A stretch of 32,993 nucleotides of DNA from Collinsella sp. GTDB lineage: Bacteria; Actinomycetota; Coriobacteriia; Coriobacteriales; Coriobacteriaceae. Under the pieces are notes generated by a model that was not told the DNA's origin, did not search any database, and was given only the letters and a program-made list of their open reading frames with translations. The translations under genes and the position numbers were made by a program. The stretch covers positions 1 to 32,993 of the forward strand of contig JAHAGQ010000024.1 of NCBI GenBank assembly GCA_018373675.1, given 5' to 3'. Below, one piece after another: positions 8,505 through 16,261 of the stretch; the stretch's first letter is position 1, and each line of letters begins with the position of its first letter.

Positions 8505-8933
8505 CTAATCGAAGAAGTCTCCGTCGGACCCCTCGTTGTCCGCGGCCTTGCTCGGAGGCTCGACGACCTGCATCGTCGCCCTCGCCAGCTCGACGCTCTG
8601 CTTGATCGAATCTGCCGTGACCGGCTCAGCGCCGAGGAGCGCCTCGATCACGAGGCCGAGGTTCATACCGGTAACATGGACGATCCCGCGCTTCTCCGGC
8701 TCCATGAGGACGACCTTCTGGAAGACGGAGCCACCGTAGATGTCGGTGAAGATGATGGCCTCGTCCTCAGGGCCCACCGAGTCAATAAACGCCTGGATGC
8801 GAGGGGTGAAATCGGAGTCGTCCACGTAGCAGTCAACTGCTTCCACCATGTCCTCCATACCGGTCAGGATCTCGATCGAGCTCCTGATTCCGCTTGCGAG
8901 GTGACCGTGCGACGCGACAAGAACTTTCTTCAT
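8505..8933 (-). CDS. PTS mannose-family phosphocarrier subunit IIA
   Basis: This 142-residue cytoplasmic protein is EIIA of the mannose family. VLVASHGHLASGI gives the phospho-accepting His9, which receives phosphate from HPr; FTDIYGGS and TGMNLGLVIEAL are the other family motifs. It is a separate polypeptide here, not fused to IIB as in E. coli ManX. The acidic C-terminal tail ending GSDGDFFD is not part of the usual domain and resembles the IIC tail. It lies 10 bp downstream of the aldolase gene. Confidence 0.94.
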   Translation of the reverse strand: MKKVLVASHGHLASGIRSSIEILTGMEDMVEAVDCYVDDSDFTPRIQAFIDSVGPEDEAIIFTDIYGGSVFQKVVLMEPEKRGIVHVTGMNLGLVIEALLGAEPVTADSIKQSVELARATMQVVEPPSKAADNEGSDGDFFD

Positions 8934-8943
8934 CGAGTCTCTC

Positions 8944-9797
8944 CTAGAGCGAATAGTGGTTGGGGTTCAGAAGCTGGATCTTGCTTGCGACGAACGCGCG
9001 CATGTCGGGGGCGGCGTCCATCAGGAGGCCAACGCCGTTGCCGTCGTTCTTGCCGGAGCTGATGTCCTTCTCGAAGGCGCGGTACATGGAGCGGAAGTAC
9101 TCCGTGGCGATGTTGAACTTGCTCATGCCGAGGTTCACGGCCTCCTGGAGCTGCTCGTCGGGGATGTCGGAGCATCCGTGCATGACGAGGGGACGCTGAC
9201 GGCCTCCCTGCAGGCCTTGATGCGCTCCATGTCGAGGTTCGGGACCTTGACGTAGGGGCCGTGGGCGTTGCCGACGGCGATGGCGAGCGAACCACAGCCG
9301 GTGCCCTCGACGAACTCCTCGGCGAGGTTCGGGTCGGTATAGTGGTCGCTGTTCACGAAGTCGTTGGCGTCGGAGCCGTTGCCGACGTGGCCGAGCTCGG
9401 CCTCGATGTCAACGTCGAAGATCTTGGCGACCTGGACGACGTCCTTCGTGAGCTGGAAGTTCTCCTCATAGGGAAGCGAGGAGCCGTCGACCATGACGGA
9501 GGGGAAACCGGCCTTGACGCCCTTGACGGCGATCTCGTAACCAGCGGAGTGATCCTGGTGGACGGCGACGGGCACGCTCGCGCGCTCGGCGTAATAGCGG
9601 GCGGCGAAGGCGATGATGTCGAGGGCACAGTGGTCCTCGAAGCCGGGCCAGTACTGGATGATGATAGGCATGTGCTCATCCTCGGCGGCCTGGATCGCAT
9701 AACGGATGGTCTCCGTGTTGATGACGTTGATCGCGGGCACGCCATAGTGGTGCTCGGTCGCATGTTGAAGAAGCTCGTTGACCTTGATGAGAGACAT
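8944..9797 (-). pseudogene. Class II ketose-bisphosphate aldolase (GatY/KbaY-like), frameshifted
   Basis: Two frames together make a 284-residue class II aldolase, exactly the length of GatY/KbaY. The first frame (from 9797) has HQDH at residues 80-83 (catalytic Asp82, zinc His83), AELGHVG and GNAHGPY (zinc His179). The second frame supplies VMHGCSDIPDE (third zinc His) through NIATEYFRSMYRAF to the stop at 8944. The switch falls in a run of four G at 9189-9192; one extra base restores a full protein. It is thus either a real loss of function or a sequencing/assembly error in a homopolymer. HGCSD replaces the usual HGASG, which may change phosphate binding. The family cleaves ketose 1,6-bisphosphates to dihydroxyacetone phosphate and an aldehyde. 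AAGGAAG precedes the ATG. Confidence 0.85.
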
Positions 9798-9911
9798 CTT
9801 TGTCTTCCTTTCACTTGGATAACCATTGGATTGGACAGTTCTCAGCTCGTCAGCTGGTTGAACACGAAGAGAAGCGCGAAGCAGGCAGGCGCTTGCAAAA
9901 CGCGGTGGAGC

Positions 9912-11114
9912 CTATGCGGCCGACTGGCCCTCAGGCTGTGGCGCTGCGCTTCGACGCCACAGTACGTACGCCACAAAAGCAACGACCGCAGCAATCGTTG
10001 AAGCGAGGGCGAAGGCAAGAAAACCCGCGTGCGTGCCGAGCGCGTCGCACGCCCAACCGCCAAACAGGTTCGCAACCACGACGGACAGACCGCTCTGAAC
10101 CATCGCGAAGGCGCTCTGACCTCGAGCGCGACAATCCTCGTAAGTGTGGTTGGCAATGTAGGTAACGCAGGAGTAGTAGACGGTCATGTAACTCACGCTC
10201 TGCAGCAGCTGGCCGCAGATCATGACCGGGACGATGCCGGTGCCCACGAGCACGAGCCTGAGCGCCGCCATGAAGCAGGAAAAGATCAGGAGGTTCATCT
10301 CGCCGAAGCGCCTGACCAGCTTGGAGGAAACGAGCAGGATGGGGATCTCGCTCGCAGCGGAGACCGCACTCAGGACGCCCACGAGGTTCTGACCCTCGCC
10401 AAGCTCGACCGCGTAGCGGCCCAAGAACGCCCCGATGAAGCCAATCGCGGCCGAACTGATGAAGGCGAAGACCAAGACGAAGGCGATCTCATTGCTGGTA
10501 AACAGCGAGAGGAGGCCCTTTCCGTGGGAGACCTTGGGATCGTCCGCGGCATTGGCGCGAATTCCCGCCTCGGGGAGGCGCCACATGTGAGCCGCGAAGA
10601 CCACCAGCGCGGCAGAGACCACCGCGAACTGGATTTGAGGAGCCATGTCGAGCAGCCGACCGACGATCAGGACGACGATGGCATAGCCGATAGTGCCACC
10701 CATGCGAATGCGAGAAAAGTCCAGGCCAGAGCGATCCGCGAGCTCGATGACGAGGGAGTCGCTCAGGGGCAGGAGCCCCGAGAAAAACGCCGAGAACGCA
10801 AAGGTTACGAGAAGGACCGGGACGAACGTCGACGCCAGGTAATACAGCGGAGCGAGTACCGCCGCCGCAAGGCAGAGGATCACGATGACCGCGCGGCGGC
10901 GCCCGAGCTTGTCGGCGATCGTCGACCAGAGCGGCTGGATGGCGAGCGCACACACCGGGGTCGCCGCGAGGAGGATGCCGGTCTGGGCTGCGCTGAGGCC
11001 GAGGCTCGTGTAGTGAGCGGAGAGGAACGGCGAGTACACGCCCGCGCAGACCCAGTAGAGGACGTTCGCGAAGAACAGCGAAGTCATGCTTGCGTTTGTC
11101 CTGGCGTTGTGCAT
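9912..11114 (-). CDS. MFS transporter, LacY/nucleoside-symporter-like
   Basis: This 400-residue protein has about 12 hydrophobic segments and the MFS loop signature ADKLGRRRAVI between helices 2 and 3. The N-terminal YWVCAGVYSPFLSAHYTSLGLS resembles the MFS_1-like (LacY/NupG-type) group, which imports sugars or nucleosides by proton symport. The start at 11114 follows AAGGGAG; longer frames read into the regulatory region. It is the first minus-strand gene of the island, is divergent from the RpiR regulator, and lies 114 bp before the aldolase, so it probably shares the operon promoter. Having both an MFS and a PTS importer suggests two related substrates, or efflux of a by-product. Confidence 0.88.
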   Translation of the reverse strand: MHNARTNASMTSLFFANVLYWVCAGVYSPFLSAHYTSLGLSAAQTGILLAATPVCALAIQPLWSTIADKLGRRRAVIVILCLAAAVLAPLYYLASTFVPVLLVTFAFSAFFSGLLPLSDSLVIELADRSGLDFSRIRMGGTIGYAIVVLIVGRLLDMAPQIQFAVVSAALVVFAAHMWRLPEAGIRANAADDPKVSHGKGLLSLFTSNEIAFVLVFAFISSAAIGFIGAFLGRYAVELGEGQNLVGVLSAVSAASEIPILLVSSKLVRRFGEMNLLIFSCFMAALRLVLVGTGIVPVMICGQLLQSVSYMTVYYSCVTYIANHTYEDCRARGQSAFAMVQSGLSVVVANLFGGWACDALGTHAGFLAFALASTIAAVVAFVAYVLWRRSAAPQPEGQSAA

Positions 11115-11296
11115 CGTGCTTCTCCCTTCTTGCTCGCCGGGTGCCTGTCTGGGCTTCGAAGTGATTCGCCATCTAGCGTGAAACGAAGTTGTGAGGCGTT
11201 GGAACAATGTTCTTTTGTTTCATCGTTTTCGTGCCGTTGTTTCACGGCTCATAAGATAGCAGCTCAAGATGAGATTGCGCCGGGGAAGCACCGATT

Positions 11297-11342
11297 TACC
11301 GTGAACGGTAGGAAATCAGCGGTGAAACGCTATTTCACCGCT
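11297..11342. promoter_or_regulatory. Likely RpiR operator region (two palindromes)
   Basis: The divergent promoter region between the MFS and RpiR genes contains a perfect palindrome at 11318-11342 (AGCGGTGAAA, 5-bp spacer, TTTCACCGCT) and a smaller one at 11297-11310 (TACCGT, GA, ACGGTA). Extra GTTTCA half sites occur near 11218 and 11236, and TGAAAC near 11344. RpiR-family regulators often bind GTGAAA/TTTCAC-type dyads, so this is the probable operator for both directions. Confidence 0.6.
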
Positions 11343-11414
11343 TATGAAACATTTTGCTTTATTTTCACCTCTCTTGACCTAAGATACAAAGCAAACTAGG
11401 GCCAAGGAGTAACC

Positions 11415-12278
11415 ATGGATAAGACAGGAGATGTGCTCAGCCACATCTGCGCGGTCATGAGCAGCCTATCCCCCTCGGAGAAGGCAATCGCAACGTATGT
11501 GCTCGACCACCCGCCGGACGTCGCAACGATGACCGTCCGCGAACTCGCCGCAGAAACCGGTACGTCACCGGCGTCTGTTTCGAGGTTCGCAAGGACGCTT
11601 GACTACCGAACCTATTCGGACATGCGTCTGGCGCTCGGCATATCCATCAGCAGGGCCTCCGGCGAGGAAAAGGCCACGGGCGGCAAGGTTACTCTGGACG
11701 ACGTCGAGGGCTCCATTAAGTACGTCCTGTCTCACAAGGTCAAGGAGCTCTCCCAAACCGCCTCGCTCATTGACTCCGATGACTTTTCGGCAGTCGTCAA
11801 TCTGCTCCACAACGCCAACCTCGTCCTGATTGCGGGCGTCGGCAACTCGATTAGCATGGGCGTAAACGCGGCGTTCAAGCTCTCACAGGTTGGAGTCAGG
11901 GCGTTTTGCCCCAGCACCACCGATGCCATGGTCTCCGCCGCAACCAGCCTCAAGGAGAATGACATCCTGCTCGTCATTTCGACGTCCGGATACTCGAAGC
12001 GCCTCGTCAACATATTCGACTCTGCCGAGGATTCGAACACCCCCATCATCATGATCACAGACAACCCGGATACGCCGCTCGCGAAGCGTGCCACGTATAT
12101 CATCCGAGCCATCTCGCGAGATCAGGCCATCACCGGAACCGAGGTCGCCTTCTCGCACAGCTCGATCAACTTCGTCATCGAGCTGCTGTTCCTCTTCCTG
12201 ACCTCTTGCTGGGATGACCCGGTAGAGTTTAACAGGATCATCTCGAAGAATCTCTTGGGAGACAGGCAATACAGCTAG
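11415..12278 (+). CDS. RpiR-family transcriptional regulator (HTH + SIS)
   Basis: This 287-residue regulator has an N-terminal RpiR helix-turn-helix (about residues 1-77, including LSPSEKAIATYVLDHP and TGTSPASVSRFARTL) and a C-terminal SIS sugar-phosphate-binding domain (about 120-260, with LVISTSGYSKRLV). RpiR proteins sense a phosphorylated sugar and switch nearby catabolic genes. The ATG follows AAGGAG at 6 nt. It is divergent from the MFS/aldolase/PTS operon and precedes a HAD gene by 49 bp, so it probably controls both. Arginines are often AGG, unlike rlmKL and tex, which supports acquisition of the island by transfer. Confidence 0.93.
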   Translation: MDKTGDVLSHICAVMSSLSPSEKAIATYVLDHPPDVATMTVRELAAETGTSPASVSRFARTLDYRTYSDMRLALGISISRASGEEKATGGKVTLDDVEGSIKYVLSHKVKELSQTASLIDSDDFSAVVNLLHNANLVLIAGVGNSISMGVNAAFKLSQVGVRAFCPSTTDAMVSAATSLKENDILLVISTSGYSKRLVNIFDSAEDSNTPIIMITDNPDTPLAKRATYIIRAISRDQAITGTEVAFSHSSINFVIELLFLFLTSCWDDPVEFNRIISKNLLGDRQYS

Positions 12279-12327
12279 GACGACGCACACCGGCTCACCG
12301 ACGCCCAGACCGAAACGGGAGGACCCC

Positions 12328-13155
12328 TTGATAAAGCTCATCCTCGCAGACATGGACGGGACCCTGCTGCCGTTTGGCTCAAGGGTCGTATCGGAGCGCA
12401 CGCACAGCGCAATTCTTTCGGCGCTTGATGCGGGCATCGCGTTCGGCCCCGCAAGCGGCCGCGACTACGCCGACCTGGCCGATGCCTTTGACGGCGACGC
12501 GCGCTGTTTCTCGACCGGCATCATGGCCAACGGAAAGAAGGTCTTCTCCAGCGGCGAACTCGTATTCAAAAAGACGCTCTCGACGGAGGCCCTCGTCAAG
12601 CTCGATAGCGCCGTACGCCCCTACGCGGGGACGTCACTCTGGCTAGTCGCCGATGTCGATGAGACAGGCATGCGCTGCGAGCAGTTCCTCTGCGCCGTCG
12701 AGCCTGGCGACGAATTCGCCCTAGAAATCGTTAAGGACTCCGGAAGAGACATGGCGCTCGGAGACGTGCCCACGAACCGTGACGTCATCACCGCCGGCAT
12801 CTTCGTCAACGTCAGCTCCGCCCCGACGGAAGTCGTTCGGAGTCGATGCAAGGAAGCCTGCCCAGAGCTTGATTTCCCCTCGCCCGTCCCATTCTTCCTC
12901 GATGTTGTTCCAGCTGGCTGGAGCAAGGTAAACGGACTCGACGCGCTTCTCGGCAGCCTTGGGGTCACGCTGGACGAGGTCGCTTTTATCGGAGACTCGG
13001 AAAACGACGTGACGCTCCTCGAAAAGGTGCCGAACTCCTACGCAGTCGCGGGCGCGATGCCAGAGGCGAAGGCCGCGGCCCATCACCTGATCGGGGACGC
13101 AGCCGAGGACTCCGTCGCGAAGCTCATCGAACAGATTGTCCAGCAGCGAGGCTAG
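12328..13155 (+). CDS. Cof-type HAD-superfamily phosphatase
   Basis: This 275-residue HAD hydrolase shows all catalytic motifs: DMDGTLL (nucleophile Asp8 and acid Asp10), ASGRD, a lysine in WSKVNGLDALL, and FIGDSENDVTLL. A type-IIB cap lies in the middle, as in Cof/YbiV/SupH sugar phosphatases. It likely removes phosphate from a sugar phosphate arising from the island pathway and so limits toxic build-up. The start is a TTG at 12328 preceded by GGGAGGA; the nucleophile motif follows at once, so no earlier start is plausible. It is 49 bp downstream of the RpiR gene. It belongs to the same family as the remnant at 3701-3960 but is a different gene. Confidence 0.9.
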   Translation: MIKLILADMDGTLLPFGSRVVSERTHSAILSALDAGIAFGPASGRDYADLADAFDGDARCFSTGIMANGKKVFSSGELVFKKTLSTEALVKLDSAVRPYAGTSLWLVADVDETGMRCEQFLCAVEPGDEFALEIVKDSGRDMALGDVPTNRDVITAGIFVNVSSAPTEVVRSRCKEACPELDFPSPVPFFLDVVPAGWSKVNGLDALLGSLGVTLDEVAFIGDSENDVTLLEKVPNSYAVAGAMPEAKAAAHHLIGDAAEDSVAKLIEQIVQQRG

Positions 13156-13207
13156 GGTTCCGCCAGCGTGGCATTCGCCGCGCGCCTCGTCATCCGTTCG
13201 TGGCGCG

Positions 13208-13357
13208 CTACCTCGTGACGATCCAGAGCGTGGTCATCGTCGCGACGCCGATGCCTACGATGAGCGCGACCCACAGGACGCGGACCACGAGGTTCATGTC
13301 GCCCGCCACCGCCATGTCGTTCGCGTGCCAGAACCAGCTCTCGTTTGCCTTGCGCAT
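13208..13357 (-). CDS. Small predicted membrane protein (49 aa)
   Basis: A 49-codon frame on the minus strand starts at an ATG (13357) preceded by GGGAGGG, and ends in TAG at 13208. The N-terminal 20 residues are polar with two Trp (NESWFWHANDM). Residues about 23-46 form one hydrophobic segment (LVVRVLWVALIVGIGVATMT) before a short basic end. Good ribosome binding site, GC-rich third positions and a single clear transmembrane helix argue that it is real. It is convergent with the HAD gene at the right end of the island. The function is unknown; one possibility is a regulatory subunit of a membrane transporter. Confidence 0.55.
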   Translation of the reverse strand: MRKANESWFWHANDMAVAGDMNLVVRVLWVALIVGIGVATMTTLWIVTR

Positions 13358-13608
13358 GATGCCCTCCCTTAGCCTCGATTACGCCATCTATGGTCGAGCA
13401 ATCGCAGGTCACGTGCCATGGATTTGCCCTACGCCCAGCTTTCAGTTCTGTAAGGCGGCGGGAGCCCGTGCGAGGCCCCGAGTCCTGAGGCTGTTGCAAT
13501 GAAAATGGAAATCAAGGAGCACGCATCAATCATATGGGTTCCTTTCGAGGATAAGGGTAAACGAAGCATCCATCATATAATGGAGCGACGCAACCAGAGA
13601 GGTCACCC
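13358..13608. other. Right island boundary and rlmKL leader
   Basis: This 251-bp gap separates the island from rlmKL. A TATAAT at 13576-13581, about 28 bp upstream of the rlmKL ATG, is a plausible minus-10 box, though no good minus-35 box is seen. On the minus strand, AAAGGAACC just before an ATG at 13533 looks like a translation start that leads only into a short frame; it may be the stub of the broken HAD gene. Confidence 0.5.
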
Positions 13609-16167
13609 ATGGAATTTTACGCAAGCTGCCCCGAGGGCTTTGAGTCCGCACTCGCCGATGAGCTTAAACGCCTCGGGCTTTCGCATGTTCGCCGGCTGAA
13701 GGGCCGCGCCACATTTGAGGGCGAGCTCGAAGAAGGCTACCGCGCCTGTCTGTGGTCGCGCCTGGCGAGCCGCGTGTTTGCGGTGCTCGGGCGCTTTGAG
13801 GCGCAGGATGCCGATGAGCTGTACGATAGCGTTTACGATATCGCCTGGGAGAACATCGTCCGCCCCGGCGCCACCATTGCCATCACCGCCCGCGGCGTGA
13901 CCGAGCAGCTGCGCAACACGCGCTTCTCGGCCCTGCGCGCCAAGGACGCGCTGTGCGACCGTCTGGCCGAGGCCACGGGCCGTCGCGCCGACGTCGATGC
14001 CGCCGACCCCGATGTTCACCTACTGCTTTCGCTGCGCCAGCGCCGCGCGAGCATCAGCCTGGACCTTTCGGGCGACCCGCTGTTCAAACGTCTGCCGCCC
14101 GCAGCGACTCGTGCCGGCGAGGGCGCGCACGTGCTGCGCCCCGACTACGCCGCCCTGGTGCTGGCGCAGGTCGGCTGGACCGCACTGTGCGAGCGCGAGT
14201 TGACGGCCGACGATTACGAGAATGAAGCCCTTCCCACGCTGATCGATGCCTCGTGCGCCGGCGGCGGCCTGTTACTGGAAGCCGTGAACATTCTGACCGA
14301 CCGCGCCCCAGGCGCCGCACGTGAGCGCTGGGGCTTTGAGGGCTGGCAGCTGCACGACGCCGCTCTGTGGGAGCAGCTGCTTGCCGAGGCGCGCGAGCGC
14401 GAGGCGGCAGCGCGCGAGCGTCAGGCGCGCATCGTGGCCGTAGACATCGACCCCGCCGCCCGCAAGACTGCCGAGCGCATGGTCAAGTGCGCCGGCTACA
14501 AGCGTTTTGTCGACTTTTGTGCCGCCAAGCCCGCCACCGTGCTGGACCATGCGGGCGCCGTCGCCGGTGCCGCCCTGGTCGCGGACACGACCGAGACCCC
14601 GCTTTCGCTCATGCACGATGCCATGACGCTCATCGGCGAGCTGCGCCGCGCCCCCGAGCTCGCTTCGGCGCCGGTCGCCGCTCTCACCCGCGATGGCCTC
14701 ATGGCCCGCGCGCTCCACGCCGAGCCCGAACGCTCGATCGCCGTCATGCCCAATAACGAGGAGGCGGCTATTGAGGTTTGGCCCTCGCTCGACCACGCTG
14801 CCGCGGCATTCGAAGCTGCGACCAGTGCGGATGCCGAGGAGCAGACCGCAGACGCTCAAGACGAAGCCGCCAACACCCCCATGCCCGAACCTGCCGCCAC
14901 ACTCGACCTGGGCGACGGCAAGCCGCTGCCCGTGCTCATCCCCGAGTCGGAGCAGTTCGCCAACCGCCTGCGCAAGAATGCCCGTCTGCGCCGCAAGTGG
15001 GCCAAGCGCGAGGGCGTGAGCTGCTACCGCGTCTACGATGCCGACCTGCCCGATTACTCCGCCGCCATCGATCTGTACGAGGGCTGCCCGCAGACGCCGG
15101 GCCGTTGGCTCGTCATCGCCGAATACGCCGCGCCCAAGACCATCGACCCCGCGCTTGCCCAGGCCCGTATGCTCGACATTCTTGCCATCGCGCCGCGTAT
15201 CCTGGATGTTCCGGCCGAGCACGTGCACGCCAAGGCCCGCATGCGTTCGCGCGGCGGCTCGCAGTACGGCAAGCAGGGCGCCGGCAAGGGCGCATCGGGC
15301 GAGCGCGCCAACATCGCGCGCCGTCGCCTGCCGCTCATCGAAGAGGGCGGGCTCACCTTCGCCGTCAACTTTGACGACTACCTGGACGTCGGTATCTTCC
15401 TGGATCACCGCGTCACCCGCAACCTAGTGCGCGAGCACGCCAAGCAGGCGCGCCGCTTCCTCAACCTGTTCGCCTACACCGGCACTGCCACCTGCTACGC
15501 GGCAGACGGCGGCGTAGAGGAGACCGTGACGGTCGACCTCTCCAACACCTATCTGGACTGGGCCGAGCGCAATATGCGTCAGAACGGCTTTGTGGGGCCG
15601 CAGCATCACTTTGTGCGCGATGACGTGCTCGCCTGGATTCGTGACCAGCGTCAGACGCGCAACCGCTGGGACCTGATCTTTGTCGACCCGCCCACGTTCT
15701 CGAACTCGTCCAAGATGGGCCGTCGCACCTGGGATGTCCAGCGTGACCATGTTGAGCTTTTGGCCGGCGTGTCGCGCCTGCTCACACAGGGCGGACATGC
15801 CATCTTTAGCTGCAACCTGCGCGGCTTCCGCCCCGAGGCGCGCAAGCTCGCACGCGCAGGCGTGGTGCTACAGGACATTACGGCGCAGACCATCCCCGAG
15901 GACTTCGCACGCAACCAGAAGGTGCACCACTGCTATATCATGCGCCGCCTGCCCATCGAGGACGCCATGGCAGAGGTCGGCTTTAGCGCCGAGGAAATTG
16001 CCGAGCGAACCGAGGAGCTGCGTAACCCCGAAGCCCGCAAGCCTCGCGCGGCAGCACCCGCGCACGCGCAGGCCAGCAACGGCAAGTCCAACTTTGCCGG
16101 CAAACCCTCCCCTGCCGGCAAGCTCAAAAAGAAGAAATTCTACGCCAGCAAGCCCAAGGGCAAATAA
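13609..16167 (+). CDS. rlmKL: Bifunctional 23S rRNA methyltransferase RlmKL (N-terminal site degenerate)
   Basis: This 852-residue protein aligns over its length with E. coli RlmKL (702 aa): THUMP region (about 45-155), RlmL-type methyltransferase domain, and C-terminal RlmK domain. The C-terminal half is well kept: NRLRKN, CYRVYDADLPDYS, FLDHR, NLFAYTGTATCYA (SAM motif I) and DPPTFSNSSKMG at 693 onward, so m7G2069 activity is likely. In the N-terminal domain the SAM motif PMCGSGT is DASCAGGG (residues 213-220), and the catalytic NPPY is replaced by ADTTET near 325-330, so m2G2445 activity is doubtful. Extra length comes from an Ala/Glu-rich insert near residues 395-425 and a Lys-rich tail after about 810. 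The ATG follows AGAGAGG. Confidence 0.9.
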   Translation: MEFYASCPEGFESALADELKRLGLSHVRRLKGRATFEGELEEGYRACLWSRLASRVFAVLGRFEAQDADELYDSVYDIAWENIVRPGATIAITARGVTEQLRNTRFSALRAKDALCDRLAEATGRRADVDAADPDVHLLLSLRQRRASISLDLSGDPLFKRLPPAATRAGEGAHVLRPDYAALVLAQVGWTALCERELTADDYENEALPTLIDASCAGGGLLLEAVNILTDRAPGAARERWGFEGWQLHDAALWEQLLAEAREREAAARERQARIVAVDIDPAARKTAERMVKCAGYKRFVDFCAAKPATVLDHAGAVAGAALVADTTETPLSLMHDAMTLIGELRRAPELASAPVAALTRDGLMARALHAEPERSIAVMPNNEEAAIEVWPSLDHAAAAFEAATSADAEEQTADAQDEAANTPMPEPAATLDLGDGKPLPVLIPESEQFANRLRKNARLRRKWAKREGVSCYRVYDADLPDYSAAIDLYEGCPQTPGRWLVIAEYAAPKTIDPALAQARMLDILAIAPRILDVPAEHVHAKARMRSRGGSQYGKQGAGKGASGERANIARRRLPLIEEGGLTFAVNFDDYLDVGIFLDHRVTRNLVREHAKQARRFLNLFAYTGTATCYAADGGVEETVTVDLSNTYLDWAERNMRQNGFVGPQHHFVRDDVLAWIRDQRQTRNRWDLIFVDPPTFSNSSKMGRRTWDVQRDHVELLAGVSRLLTQGGHAIFSCNLRGFRPEARKLARAGVVLQDITAQTIPEDFARNQKVHHCYIMRRLPIEDAMAEVGFSAEEIAERTEELRNPEARKPRAAAPAHAQASNGKSNFAGKPSPAGKLKKKKFYASKPKGK

Positions 16168-16171
16168 CAAA

Positions 16172-16236
16172 GTTGCGGTGGAATACGGACTGTTTTGCCT
16201 GGAATTAGGCAAGTTTAGACCGTATTTCACCGCGAC
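16172..16236. terminator. Long bidirectional hairpin between rlmKL and kdpE
   Basis: Arms 16172-16200 and 16207-16236 are near-complementary over about 29 bp (GCGGTGRAATACGG core) around a 6-nt loop. It sits 4 bp after the rlmKL stop and 25 bp before the kdpE stop, so it can end both convergent transcripts. It is longer than an ordinary terminator and may belong to a dispersed palindromic family. Confidence 0.7.
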
Positions 16237-16261
16237 TCATATTGAGATGGTGGTTGGCGAT

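Noticed and set aside
13136..13533. Other frames around the island right edge as genes, including the short frame from the ATG at 13533
   Set aside because: Apart from the 49-residue membrane ORF they lack start signals or run into stops quickly; the ATG at 13533 has a good binding site, but its frame resembles no family and is short.
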